Positions 16,942-29,334 of a DNA stretch of 35,099 bases are shown piece after piece. The notes beneath the pieces are model-generated. The model was not told where the DNA came from. It ran no database searches and worked only from the letters and a program-made list of their open reading frames with translations. Position 1 is the first letter of the stretch; each line of letters starts with the position of its first letter. The position numbers were made by a program, and so were the translations under genes. Source of the DNA: ANME-2 cluster archaeon (GTDB taxonomy: Archaea > Halobacteriota > Methanosarcinia > Methanosarcinales > Methanocomedenaceae); contig JAHYIS010000029.1 in the NCBI GenBank assembly GCA_019429385.1, positions 1-35,099 of the forward strand, given 5' to 3'.

Positions 16942-17088
16942 ATTGAATTTTATCTCCATAAAATTAAATTAATTATACTTTAAAAAAAGTACACTCATAA
17001 CACACGTACACCAAAAATAAAAATCCACACCTTAAGGGATAATATTAAAATCTTATAAGTAGTCTAATAAAAATAAATGGTGAGAAAC

Positions 17089-18144
17089 ATGGAACAACTG
17101 GATAAAATGCTAAGACTTTTTTCAAATACTCATGGAGTATCTGGCTATGAAAGTAATGTAAAACAGCTTCTTGAAGAAAAACTGAAACCCTATTCTGACG
17201 AGGTCAGGACAGACAAACTGGGCAACTTCATAGCCATTCGCAAGAGAAGCGGGCCTTCAGTCATGATAGCAGCACACATGGATGAGATAGGACTCATGTG
17301 CAAATATGTAGATGAAAAAGGATTTGTCCACTTTGTCAAACTGGGCGGCTGGTTTGACCAGACCCTGCACAGCCAGCGAGTAATACTCCACACTGAAAAA
17401 GGAGACATCTACGGTGTCATCGGTGCTAAACCTCCTCATGCAATGAAAGAAGAAGATAAGAAAAAACCCGTCAATGCCGAAGATATGTTCATTGATATTG
17501 GAGCAAAGAATGAAAAAGATGCCCAGGATATGGGTGTAATTCCAGGCGTCACCGTCACCCTGGACCGCCAATATACTACACTTGCCAATAACAGGGTCAC
17601 AGGTAAATGTTTTGATGACAGGGCCGGAATCGTAATGATGATCGAGGCCATGCGACTTATCCACGAAAGAAATATTGACGCAACCGTGTTTGCAGTAGGC
17701 ACGGTGCAGGAAGAAGTTGGCCTGAAAGGTGCCCGTACCAGTGCATTTGGCCTGAACCCCGATGTATCCCTTGTCTCAGAAGTTACTGTAGCTGGCGACC
17801 ATCCTGGTATTGAAAAGAAACACAGTACCATAGAGCTCAGTAAAGGTCCGGCCATAACTATTATTGATGCAGGCGGAAGGGGTCTTATTGCTACTGAAAA
17901 TGTTGTGAAATGGTTACGAGAGACAGCAAGAGAATTTGACATCAAGGTTCAGCTCGATGTAGCCGAAGGCGGCACTACAGATGCCACTGCCATTCACCTG
18001 ACAAAGTGCGGTATACCATCATCTGTGATAAGCATCCCATCAAGGTACATCCACTCTCCCGTAGAGGTCATAGACCTTGAAGATTTACAAAAAGGTGCTG
18101 AACTCTTAGCACGAGCCGTGGAAACAGTAGGCAAATACTTTTAA
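17089..18144 (+). CDS. M42 family metallo-aminopeptidase
   Basis: 351 residues from the ATG at 17089, which has GGTGA five bases upstream. The ATG at 17077 overlaps that site and is less likely. It is a cytosolic di-metal aminopeptidase of the TET/glutamyl aminopeptidase type. Metal and catalytic residues are visible: H63 and D65 in AAHMDEIG, D176/D177 in CFDDRAG, E208/E209 in VQEEVG, E231 in SEVT and H322 in RYIHSPVE. These complete the M42 set. Relatives form dodecameric shells that finish peptide degradation after the proteasome. A TATA-like TTATAAG lies about 35 bases before the start. The next gene follows after 39 bases. Confidence 0.93.
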   Translation: MEQLDKMLRLFSNTHGVSGYESNVKQLLEEKLKPYSDEVRTDKLGNFIAIRKRSGPSVMIAAHMDEIGLMCKYVDEKGFVHFVKLGGWFDQTLHSQRVILHTEKGDIYGVIGAKPPHAMKEEDKKKPVNAEDMFIDIGAKNEKDAQDMGVIPGVTVTLDRQYTTLANNRVTGKCFDDRAGIVMMIEAMRLIHERNIDATVFAVGTVQEEVGLKGARTSAFGLNPDVSLVSEVTVAGDHPGIEKKHSTIELSKGPAITIIDAGGRGLIATENVVKWLRETAREFDIKVQLDVAEGGTTDATAIHLTKCGIPSSVISIPSRYIHSPVEVIDLEDLQKGAELLARAVETVGKYF

Positions 18145-18183
18145 ATACTCAATAAAACAACAATGGCCAGGTGATAAAAAAGG

Positions 18184-20031
18184 ATGACAGAATCTGCATT
18201 CTTGTTAGCCACCCTGGCTGTTGTACTGTTAATCGGTATTGGCGCCCAGGTGCTATCCCGTATCTTCAAGATGCCCAGTATCGTATTTCTTCTGGCTTTT
18301 GGTATCATACTTGGGCCTGAAATCCTTAATGTTGTAGATACATCAAATTTCCAGAATGAACTTGAAGCGATAGTAGCACTTTCAATAGCAATTATCGTCT
18401 TTGATGGTGGAATGCAGATAAACATCAAACAGATGAAAAAACTGCAAAAAAGCATTGGTAACCTGATAACATATGGTGTCCTCATAACATTTATTGGGGC
18501 TTCACTATCAGCACATTTTCTTTTAAACATAGATCCTGGCATGAGCATGCTCTATGGTGCTCTGGTCTCAGCTACCGGACCTACCGTAATAACACCACTG
18601 GTAAAGCAGATACACGTTACCAGGAAGATCAGCAAGACACTTGAAGCCGAAGGTGTGCTGAATGACCCTGTCAGTGTTATCCTTGCAGCACTGGTTTTTG
18701 AATTTATGCTGCTAGGCCTGCCAACTGTCGATGCATTGGGATCACTGGCAATGAGACTGAGCATGGGCCTTATACTCGGTATTGTTGGCGGTGTAATTCT
18801 CGCCTATATCCTGCAAAACATAACCATGATCACTGCCCAGTATGCCCGGTTATTTACCCTTACTGCAGTATTGTTGACCTTTTCAGGAGCAGAAAGATAC
18901 GGGGACGGCTCGGGTATACTGGCAGTGGCGGTATTTGGCATTATTATAGGGTCAACCGACATAGCACATAAAGAGTCCATTAAAGAGTTCAAAGGTGACC
19001 TGGTAATAATATTACTGTCAATTATCTTTATATTGCTGGCATCATTGATTCGCTTTGAATACATAATTAATCTCGGAGTGTGGGGTGTGGTAGTAATCCT
19101 GATATTGATGTTTGTCATCAGGCCTGTTGCAGTATTTGTATCCACTGCCGGGTCTAACATGTCTTTCAGGGAAAAAGCATTCATTTCTATTATCTCGCCC
19201 CGGGGTATAGTACCTGCATCCATGGTTACCTATTTTGCAATACGAATGCAGAATTTAAATGTAATACCCGGTAATGATGGAGTGGATATGCTTGTAGGAT
19301 TAGTATTTTTAACAGTTATTTTTTCAGTCGTTTGGCCCGGCTTGTTTGCTGGCAGAATTGCACGGAAAATCGGAGTAATACCTATGGAGATAATGATCAT
19401 TGGAGGAGGAGGGGTGGGCAGGGAGCTCGCCCAGAGACTGGATAAACGCGGTGAGAACGTTGTTGTGATAGATACGGATGAAAAAAACTGCCAGAAGGTC
19501 ATGGAATTAGGCATTAAGACCGTCCATGGTGACGGCAATGACATTAACATACTTGAAAAAGCGGGAATCAGACATGCTAAATACATAGTGGCAACCACAG
19601 ACAAAGACAATGTTAACCTGCTTTCCTGCCAGCTCGCAAAAAGCAAGTTCGGATTTTCCGGTAATATGCTGGTTGCCAGGGTGAACGATCCCAATAACCT
19701 CCCTCTGTTCACTGAAATGGGTATAAGGGCTATGAGCCCGGTAAAATCCACGACAATTATTCTGGAGAACATGATTGGCCGGCATGATCTATTCACTATG
19801 TGCGAAGTAGGTCACCAGGGCGATATTATCGAAATCGAAATATCCAACCCAAAGGTGATCGGGAAAGCCATCAAAGACGTAAAGATACCAAGAGATAGTT
19901 TGATAGTGCTCGTACGGCGAGGTGACATCTCGATTATAGCTCACGGAGATACCATTCTTCATGAAGGTGACCACGTAACGATCATTGGGCAGGCTGGAGT
20001 AGCATCTGAGGCAGCCGGTTTATTATCGTAA
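18184..20031 (+). CDS. Cation/proton antiporter with TrkA-N and TrkA-C domains
   Basis: 615 residues. Residues 1-395 hold about 12 membrane helices of the sodium/potassium-proton exchanger fold, with VSATGPTVITPLV and LEAEGVLNDPVSVI as typical transport motifs. A Rossmann TrkA-N domain starts near 401 (MIIGGGGVGRELAQRL) and runs to about 520, with VIDTDE and HGDGND as nucleotide-binding segments. A TrkA-C domain covers about 535-615. The architecture matches antiporters gated by nucleotide binding. The ATG follows AGGTGAT. It is the second gene of a compact plus-strand run. Ion preference is not readable. Confidence 0.93.
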   Translation: MTESAFLLATLAVVLLIGIGAQVLSRIFKMPSIVFLLAFGIILGPEILNVVDTSNFQNELEAIVALSIAIIVFDGGMQINIKQMKKLQKSIGNLITYGVLITFIGASLSAHFLLNIDPGMSMLYGALVSATGPTVITPLVKQIHVTRKISKTLEAEGVLNDPVSVILAALVFEFMLLGLPTVDALGSLAMRLSMGLILGIVGGVILAYILQNITMITAQYARLFTLTAVLLTFSGAERYGDGSGILAVAVFGIIIGSTDIAHKESIKEFKGDLVIILLSIIFILLASLIRFEYIINLGVWGVVVILILMFVIRPVAVFVSTAGSNMSFREKAFISIISPRGIVPASMVTYFAIRMQNLNVIPGNDGVDMLVGLVFLTVIFSVVWPGLFAGRIARKIGVIPMEIMIIGGGGVGRELAQRLDKRGENVVVIDTDEKNCQKVMELGIKTVHGDGNDINILEKAGIRHAKYIVATTDKDNVNLLSCQLAKSKFGFSGNMLVARVNDPNNLPLFTEMGIRAMSPVKSTTIILENMIGRHDLFTMCEVGHQGDIIEIEISNPKVIGKAIKDVKIPRDSLIVLVRRGDISIIAHGDTILHEGDHVTIIGQAGVASEAAGLLS

Positions 20032-20041
20032 TTAAATCAAA

Positions 20042-21223
20042 ATGAGAATCCTGATCATTGGTGTCAACACGCGCCATATTGCCTGTTCTGCTGCACGAGC
20101 CGGACACACAGTTCATACTATTAGTATTTTTAATGATATTGACCTGATGGAATGTGCATCTAAAGCTATAGTATGTAACATACCTGATATACACAATATT
20201 GACCTTGATGAAATTGCAGCCGCAACTTCTTCCCTGCTTCCGGTGGATGGCATTGTGCTTGGCCCAGGATTTGAACATCTTGAACACTGGATACGTGAAA
20301 AAATTGACCTCAAAATACCGGTCTTCAATAATTCCCCACAAACAATTACCCATATGTCAAATAAGGTATGGTTTGCACACAAACTCAAGGAAATGGACAT
20401 AAGGCACCCTTACACATTGCCCCTGGCTTCCATAAAAACTCAGGAAGACTGGACTGCAGGATATCCAGCCATGATAAAGCCAATAAGAGGGGCCGGTGGA
20501 ATAGAAAATATTCTCGTACATGATGCCTGCGACCTTACGAGGTTACTTCGTGAAATCGGCACGGACAAAAACAGATTTCTTATCCAGGAATTTGTTAAAG
20601 GAACACTTGCAAGCGTGTCAGTCATTTCTACAGGGCAGCAGGCTGTAGCTATTGCAGTCAACGAACAACTTGCCGGACTAGGATGGCTCACACGTATGCC
20701 TTTTGCATATTGCGGTAATATCACTCCGTTTGAATCCGATTACAGCACATTGATGTCCGATACCGCCATCAAACTGGCAATTACATTCAATCTCATGGGT
20801 TCAAATGGCGTGGACTTTATAATAACAGAACAGGGCCCGGTTGTTCTTGAAATAAATGCAAGGTTTCAGGGAAGTATTGATACTGTGGAAAATGCAACCG
20901 GCATAAATGTCTTCCAGGCGCATATTGATGCATTTGAAAATATGATACCTGCCAGACCCAGTTACAGGCAATATACGATTAAAACTATATTCTTTGCTCC
21001 TTGCAGGTTTACTGTAGGTAAAAAGGTATATGAATATTTACTGCTATGCTTAAAGTCTGGCAATGGCGCTGATGTTCCTCCTGAAGGGACGATGGTTAAC
21101 ATAAATGAACCCGTAGTCTCATTTATCTCCTGCGGAGTAAGCAGGCAACAGGTGATACAGCAGGTAAATAATTATGTTGACGGGCTTGTTGATAGATTAA
21201 ACAAAGATAACACGGAAGATTAA
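20042..21223 (+). CDS. ATP-grasp superfamily carboligase (COG2232-like)
   Basis: 393 residues. The N-terminal pre-ATP-grasp Rossmann domain (1-110) starts MRILIIGVNTRHIACSAARA. The ATP-grasp part shows KPIRGAGGIENI (lysine and Gly-rich loop), QEFVKGTLASVSV and the Mg-binding VVLEINARFQGS. It ligates a carboxylate to an amine or thiol with ATP, but the substrate is unknown. Relatives in methanogens are annotated only as predicted carboligases. It begins 10 bases after the antiporter stop and ends 16 bases before the TFE gene, so it is co-transcribed with both. Confidence 0.85.
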   Translation: MRILIIGVNTRHIACSAARAGHTVHTISIFNDIDLMECASKAIVCNIPDIHNIDLDEIAAATSSLLPVDGIVLGPGFEHLEHWIREKIDLKIPVFNNSPQTITHMSNKVWFAHKLKEMDIRHPYTLPLASIKTQEDWTAGYPAMIKPIRGAGGIENILVHDACDLTRLLREIGTDKNRFLIQEFVKGTLASVSVISTGQQAVAIAVNEQLAGLGWLTRMPFAYCGNITPFESDYSTLMSDTAIKLAITFNLMGSNGVDFIITEQGPVVLEINARFQGSIDTVENATGINVFQAHIDAFENMIPARPSYRQYTIKTIFFAPCRFTVGKKVYEYLLLCLKSGNGADVPPEGTMVNINEPVVSFISCGVSRQQVIQQVNNYVDGLVDRLNKDNTED

Positions 21224-21239
21224 TACTATAATAAGTTAA

Positions 21240-21752
21240 ATGAGGTTAGGTGATATGTTGGTAGATTTGGATAACATTGCTATTCGAGGACTTCTCTCGA
21301 ATCTCGTAGGCGAAGAAGGGATGAATGTTGTCCTGAAAATGCCTGAAGGTGAAGTCACTGATGAAGACGTATCTATAGTGACTGAAGTTCCTTTGAATAT
21401 TGTCAGGCGTACTCTGTATATACTTTTTGAGAACAGGTTGGCGACTTACAGACGTGAAAGGAATAAAGATAGTGGTTGGCTCACATATTTGTGGAAAATT
21501 GATATGAGCGGGATAAATGAACTGCTCGAAAATGAGACAAATAAATTATTGAACAATCTCAAGGTCAAGCTCGAATTTGAAGATGAGAATATGTTCTACA
21601 TTTGTGTGAACAATTGCGGAAGGTTTGTTTTTAACATTGTGGCAGAGACCGAATATCTCTGTCCAAGCTGTGGCGAAGAAGTGATTTTTGAAGATAATGA
21701 AAAAGTCAAGCAAATCTTGAGAAAACGTATCCAAGAGTTGCAGAACAATTGA
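21240..21752 (+). CDS. tfe: Transcription initiation factor TFE (alpha subunit)
   Basis: 170 residues. It stabilises the open complex with TBP, TFB and archaeal RNA polymerase. A winged helix spans 1-90 (EEGMNVVLKMPEGEVTDEDV and the RRTLYILFENRLA segment). A helical linker follows, then a C-terminal zinc ribbon with C122, C126, C141 and C144. The first pair is Cx3C rather than the usual Cx2C. An internal ATG at 21255 with GAGGT eight bases upstream is an alternative start, losing five residues. The stop overlaps the HD gene's TTG start. Confidence 0.95.
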   Translation: MRLGDMLVDLDNIAIRGLLSNLVGEEGMNVVLKMPEGEVTDEDVSIVTEVPLNIVRRTLYILFENRLATYRRERNKDSGWLTYLWKIDMSGINELLENETNKLLNNLKVKLEFEDENMFYICVNNCGRFVFNIVAETEYLCPSCGEEVIFEDNEKVKQILRKRIQELQNN

Positions 21753-22264
21753 AACCTGATAAATCTGAAGCCCTTGACCTACTTAGAATTTCAGGATGTA
21801 GCGAGAGGGTTTTGAAGCACTGTCTTATTGTGGCATATCACGCAAAAGATATCGCAGAGAAAATAAGACATAACGGATATCAGGTGGATGTGGAACTGGT
21901 CTTTATCGGGGCACTTGTACATGATATTGGTCGTTCCGTCACCCATGACATAAAACATGCAGTGGAAGGGGCACGTCTTGGAAAGGAATATGGTTTACAT
22001 CCAGCTATCATTCGCATAATTGAAACCCATATCGGTGCAGGTATTCCGGAAAATGAAGCTCTAACTATAGGGCTACCTCCTGGAAATTATATGCCCACCA
22101 CTCTTGAAGAAAAAATTGTTGCCCATGCAGATAATATGGTTGATGATGATCATATCGTTTCTATTACAGAAGAAGTAGATGCCCTCAGAAAAAAGGGAAT
22201 GCATGAAAGCATTGTTAATAGAACAATTGAATTGGGTTTATATATTGATGAAATGATGGGTTAG
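21749..22264 (+). CDS. HD-domain phosphohydrolase (TIGR00295-like)
   Basis: 171 residues with a TTG start overlapping the TFE stop (TTGA), a coupled arrangement. No in-frame ATG exists before the HD domain. Metal-binding residues are visible: H in LKHCLIVAYH, the HD doublet in GALVHDIGRS, H in THDIKHAVEGA and D in VAHADNMVDDD. The family is a small archaeal metal-dependent phosphohydrolase of unknown substrate, possibly a nucleotide or cyclic nucleotide. It ends in a four-base convergent overlap with the next gene. Confidence 0.88.
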   Translation: MKPDKSEALDLLRISGCSERVLKHCLIVAYHAKDIAEKIRHNGYQVDVELVFIGALVHDIGRSVTHDIKHAVEGARLGKEYGLHPAIIRIIETHIGAGIPENEALTIGLPPGNYMPTTLEEKIVAHADNMVDDDHIVSITEEVDALRKKGMHESIVNRTIELGLYIDEMMG

Positions 22265-22662
22265 AGATTTTCAGGGTCATTGTTCATCATCGCTGACCAC
22301 CACCATACAGCCATGTCATGGGTATCTTTACTGAACTGGCCCGAGAGCCGGTATTCACCGTTCTTGTTACTGATGAGGCCGGCACCAAGTAATTTATTTC
22401 TCATGGAATAAAATGAAGCCTTTCCAATACCCAGTTCTTCAGAAGTTTCTTTCCATTCACTGGTCTTTATTGGTTCATTCTTTTTCTGCCTATCATCTAT
22501 TAACATTATAAATTTTTTGCCAATCGATGCTGTTTTTTCTTCCTGGAAAAGTCTGCGCATTAATTCATAAAATGGGTCACGTGAACGACTTATTCTACTA
22601 TTGGCATCCGAACGTACCCTGATGGTGGTCGATGTTCTTGGTGCATCTTTTACATATGTCAT
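22261..22662 (-). CDS. Winged-helix DNA-binding protein, unknown
   Basis: 133 residues. After a polar N-terminus (TIRVRSDANSRISRSRDP) residues 35-110 form a winged-helix-like domain: SEWKETSEELGIGKASFYSMRNKLL is a plausible helix-turn-helix and GLISNKNGEYRLSG the wing. The C-terminus carries an unusual WWWSAMM. It is convergent with the HD gene, overlapping four bases at the stops. The AT-rich upstream region has no Shine-Dalgarno, so it is probably leaderless. No named family was recognised. A regulatory role is inferred from the fold only. Confidence 0.7.
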   Translation of the reverse strand: MTYVKDAPRTSTTIRVRSDANSRISRSRDPFYELMRRLFQEEKTASIGKKFIMLIDDRQKKNEPIKTSEWKETSEELGIGKASFYSMRNKLLGAGLISNKNGEYRLSGQFSKDTHDMAVWWWSAMMNNDPENL

Positions 22663-22730
22663 AAATATAACTATTATGTACTATCTAGAATAAAAAAGGA
22701 TACCTTGACTCGACAATCCCAAGACTATAT

Positions 22731-23057
22731 TTATATGGTATTGGTAATCGGCATTTTGAGTAAAGTTTTGACCATATCAATATAATCATCTTTTAATGAG
22801 TATACAATTGTGGTCTTGTAGGATTCTTTATGGGCATTAAGTATTCCCAGTTTTGAATGAATATATCCAATCATAGAAGCCACCATATTATGGGACACAT
22901 CATATTTCTTAGAGAGAATATTATAAACTACATCTACAGTAGCTTCTTTCACATTTAAAAATATATTCAAAATGAAATTTCTAATTCCATCAGTATCTAA
23001 TTCAATATATTTTTCAAGGCGTTTTTTAATCATTTCTTTAAGATATCCCATATCCAT
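22731..23057 (-). CDS. DUF2551-like archaeal protein
   Basis: 108 residues, predicted all-helical with a winged-helix flavour (LNVKEATVDVVYNILSKKYDVSHNMV then an IGYIHSKLGIL helix). The pattern resembles the archaeal family DUF2551, found mainly in Methanosarcina relatives, recalled and not searched. An in-frame ATG at 23051 has GGAG eight bases upstream and may be the real start, removing two residues. It is separated by 68 bases from the previous winged-helix gene on the same strand. Function is unknown. Confidence 0.7.
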   Translation of the reverse strand: MDMGYLKEMIKKRLEKYIELDTDGIRNFILNIFLNVKEATVDVVYNILSKKYDVSHNMVASMIGYIHSKLGILNAHKESYKTTIVYSLKDDYIDMVKTLLKMPITNTI

Positions 23058-23175
23058 TGCTCCGTTTGGTTTAAGGATTTACTCAGATAATATATCTTTT
23101 GATTTTAACTCTATAAATAGATTTCTATAATTTAATCATTATACTCATCTATTATCCCTCATTTTTTTCAGGATA

Positions 23176-23340
23176 ATTTAAATTAATATATTTCCATTTA
23201 ATATATTTCCATTTAATATATTTCCATTTAATATATTTCCATTTAATATATTTCCATTTAACATATTTCCATTTAATATAATCCCATTTAATATAATCCC
23301 ATTTAATATATTTATATTTAATATAATTTAATGTGTGTAA
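23176..23340. repeat. 15-bp minisatellite
   Basis: The unit is TTTCCATTTAATATA. Six near-perfect units run 23191-23280, two variants beginning ATCCC follow (23281-23310), and degenerate units flank both sides. Since 15 is a multiple of three, the minus strand stays open (23361-23152) and would read as YIKWK repeats, but it lacks a ribosome-binding site. Confidence 0.9.
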
Positions 23341-23363
23341 TTTAATACATTTTATATCCATTG

Positions 23364-24232
<869 letters not shown>

Positions 24233-25192
24233 ATGTACCGAAATAAATTTATCGGATGCCTTTTGGGCAGTGCTATAGGAGATGCGCTGGGAATGCAAAC
24301 CGAAGGAATGAAGCCGGATGAAATAAAGATGAAATTCAATGTCGTATTTGATTATGGCAAAGGCAGACCGGGAAGTAATAATGAAAAATTGAAACCCGGA
24401 CAATACACCGATGATACTGAACAGACAATAATTCTTGCCAGGTCTATAGTAGCAGCCGGCAAATTCGATGCAGAGGAATTCTCTAAACGATTATTGGAAC
24501 ATTACCAGATAATAATGAGACTGCCTGAACTGAACAGGGGATGGGGGACTACCAGTTTAACTGCGTGCAGGCATCTGGCTGATGGTAAAGGATGGAAAGA
24601 ATCCGGTGAAGATTCACCTACATGTGGTTCAGCAATAAGAGCATCTCCTATTGGACTGTTATACCCGGGCAAACCCGATAAAACAGAAGAAACATCCCGT
24701 ACATCTTCATTACCAACCCACACAAATCCAGAATCCATTGCTGGTGCTGTAGCAGTAGCTGCAGCAATTTCCCTGGCAGTTACGAACACCGATCCTGACG
24801 TCACCATAAAGACATCTTCTGACCTTGCCAGAAAATATAGTATAAAAATGGCTGATAAAATACAAGCCGTGGAAAAAGTGAGACATATTCCGGACATCAA
24901 AGCATTTTCCATTCTTGGTACTTCCATCATGGCTACTGATGTAGTACCTTGTGCAATGTACTGTTTTGCAAGAAATCCCCTGGACTTCCCAAAAACCCTT
25001 ATCACAGCGATCAATGCAGGCGGAGATACTGACTCAATAGCATGTATTGCAGGAGCCATCAGCGGTGCATATCTTGGAGTTGATGCTATCCCGAAAAAAT
25101 GGCTTACCAGGCTTGAAAACCGTGACGAGATTGAGTCTATTGCATTGGAACTGTGGAAAATAGCTAAACATAATATACAGTATGATGTTTAG
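24233..25192 (+). CDS. ADP-ribosylglycohydrolase (DraG) family
   Basis: 319 residues. It probably removes ADP-ribose from proteins or small molecules using two magnesium ions. Motifs are GSAIGDALGMQTEG near the start, YTDDTEQT at about 62-69 with its Asp pair, and NAGGDTDSIACIAGAISGAYLG near 262-283, the metal-binding signature. Length fits the family. There is no Shine-Dalgarno before the ATG and the upstream region is very AT-rich, so a leaderless transcript is likely. No DraT or nitrogenase gene is near. CofC follows after 24 bases on the same strand. Confidence 0.92.
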   Translation: MYRNKFIGCLLGSAIGDALGMQTEGMKPDEIKMKFNVVFDYGKGRPGSNNEKLKPGQYTDDTEQTIILARSIVAAGKFDAEEFSKRLLEHYQIIMRLPELNRGWGTTSLTACRHLADGKGWKESGEDSPTCGSAIRASPIGLLYPGKPDKTEETSRTSSLPTHTNPESIAGAVAVAAAISLAVTNTDPDVTIKTSSDLARKYSIKMADKIQAVEKVRHIPDIKAFSILGTSIMATDVVPCAMYCFARNPLDFPKTLITAINAGGDTDSIACIAGAISGAYLGVDAIPKKWLTRLENRDEIESIALELWKIAKHNIQYDV

Positions 25193-25216
25193 ATACACTC
25201 GAGGACTGATATTCGT

Positions 25217-25873
25217 ATGAGAGCTGTGATTCCATTCAAGAAGGATAATGCGAAGTCACGTTTATCTGAAGTGCTTTCCAAAAACCAGAGAGAAGAATTT
25301 GCACTAAAGATGCTGCACGATATAGTCAATGTACTTATCGAATCTGATACCTTCACTGATATTGATATATTAAATTCATCTCTATCCAGTATAATCAATA
25401 ATAACTACCCCTTAGATGTTAATTTACTTGTGAGCGATAAAAACCTGAACGATGCATTGAATGAATACCTGAAAAGAGCATCCAGCCATACAAATGACGA
25501 AATATTTATAATAATGGCCGATATGCCCCTGGTCACGAAAAAGCAGATACACCAGATGACCGCACTTAAAGGAGATGTTATTATCGCCCCAGGCTCGCGT
25601 GGAGGGACCAATGCTTTACTTATCCGGCGACCTGACATATTTCGCGTAGATTATTACGGTACAAGTTTTCTGGACCACCTGAGAATATCAAAAGAAACTG
25701 GGCTTGATGTGGATATTTTTGATTCGTTTATGGTGAGTACTGATATTGATGAACCCGACGACCTTATCGAATTGATGATACACGGTCAAGGAACTGCTGT
25801 CGAATATCTGAAAAATCTTGGCATTTCACTTGATACAAGTACGGGTAAACTGGATTTTGGCAATAAAAAATAA
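25217..25873 (+). CDS. cofC: 2-phospho-L-lactate guanylyltransferase
   Basis: 218 residues. CofC transfers a nucleoside monophosphate to 2-phospho-L-lactate in coenzyme F420 synthesis. The nucleotidyltransferase start MRAVIPFKKDNAKSRLS carries the Lys/Arg loop. IIMADMPLV holds the catalytic Asp, and APGSRGGTNALLIR is the family signature. GAGGACTGAT upstream serves as ribosome-binding site. It is paired with the DraG-type gene and faces the mer-fpoF-nadM operon, so F420 synthesis and use sit together. Confidence 0.92.
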   Translation: MRAVIPFKKDNAKSRLSEVLSKNQREEFALKMLHDIVNVLIESDTFTDIDILNSSLSSIINNNYPLDVNLLVSDKNLNDALNEYLKRASSHTNDEIFIIMADMPLVTKKQIHQMTALKGDVIIAPGSRGGTNALLIRRPDIFRVDYYGTSFLDHLRISKETGLDVDIFDSFMVSTDIDEPDDLIELMIHGQGTAVEYLKNLGISLDTSTGKLDFGNKK

Positions 25874-25887
25874 CAGGAATCGTTTAA

Positions 25888-28547
<2,660 letters not shown>

Positions 28548-28598
28548 TTAAAAGCATATTGGTTTTGTTCGGGAAAAAGGATATGACGGAGCGAGGTT

Positions 28599-28682
28599 AT
28601 GAATAAATCCAAATATCCCGAATTATCTATCGAAATTCCTGGTAAAGGTATAAAATATGAGATTAGATGCATTTTTAGTTGA
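28599..28682 (+). pseudogene. 27-codon ORF resembling the N-terminus of a HAD phosphatase gene
   Basis: MNKSKYPELSIEIPGKGIKY followed by EIRCIFS and a stop. The IEIPGKG start recalls COG4087 soluble HAD (P-type-ATPase-like) proteins, whose N-termini read like IEIPGRG followed by a strand leading into the catalytic DFNGT. The ORF has a ribosome-binding-site-like GAGG before its ATG and overlaps the tlyA start in another frame. It may be a leftover of a deleted gene or a small leader peptide. The match is short and remembered, not searched. Confidence 0.3.
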
Positions 28683-29334
28683 ACAGGGACTTGTAGCCAG
28701 TAGAGGCAGGGCTAAACGTGCCATCCTGAGCGGTCAGGTATTCGTGGACGGAAAGCTTGTTTTCAAACCTTCCACCCGGATCGGATACAATAATGACATA
28801 AAAATTATGGAAAATACAGACGTCCCTGCAGGTTACCTGAAACTGAGAACTATCCAGCAACAAACACAGTTCATACATCCCGGAGATACAGTGCTGGATC
28901 TGGGTTCCAGTGCAGGTGGCTTCATTCTATTCGCATCCGAGATCGCAGGCAATATTATTGGTATCGAGTTCAGTGATGAATGTATGCCTTCTCTTGAAAA
29001 AGTGACCGCATTACACGATAATGTCCAGGTGATAAAGGGGGACATTTTCAACATTCCGCTTACCTCATTGTCCGAACGGCCCGTGGATGTGATTTTGAAC
29101 GATATTACCGTTGAACCAGAGGATTCCATCAAGGTGCTTGAAAGAATCCTCCCCCTGTTAAAACCTGGTGGACGTATATTACAGGTATTAAAGCTTGGTG
29201 ACAGGAGCGGACTGAAAGAACATATTAAAAGAATGGAGGGGATCGGCCTCTCAATACAACATATGATCGAACCTGAGAAGAGAGAAGTATATGTGATAGC
29301 AGTACGAAAAGGAGAGAACGAGGCGAAAGAGTAA
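28657..29334 (+). CDS. TlyA-like S4/FtsJ-fold RNA methyltransferase
   Basis: 225 residues. Residues 1-60 are an S4 RNA-binding domain (MRLDAFLVEQGLVASRGRAKRAILSGQVFVDG region). The FtsJ-type methyltransferase follows with SAM motif VLDLGSSAGGFI at 79-90, catalytic-type residues in YLKLR, ILNDIT and LQVLKLGD. The pair of domains is that of TlyA, which 2'-O-methylates rRNA cytidines. The ATG is preceded by AAAGGT. Its stop is directly followed by the AN1-rhomboid ATG. Target site in archaeal rRNA is not known here. Confidence 0.85.
   Translation: MRLDAFLVEQGLVASRGRAKRAILSGQVFVDGKLVFKPSTRIGYNNDIKIMENTDVPAGYLKLRTIQQQTQFIHPGDTVLDLGSSAGGFILFASEIAGNIIGIEFSDECMPSLEKVTALHDNVQVIKGDIFNIPLTSLSERPVDVILNDITVEPEDSIKVLERILPLLKPGGRILQVLKLGDRSGLKEHIKRMEGIGLSIQHMIEPEKREVYVIAVRKGENEAKE

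Noticed and set aside
17436-17945. Minus-strand ORF of 169 codons
   Set aside because: Antisense to the M42 aminopeptidase, whose metal ligands are complete.
23176-23340. CRISPR array
   Set aside because: Units are contiguous with no spacers and no cas genes are present.
23152-23361. YIKWK-repeat ORF as a real gene
   Set aside because: Explained by a 15-bp minisatellite; no ribosome-binding site or folded domain, so listed as a repeat.
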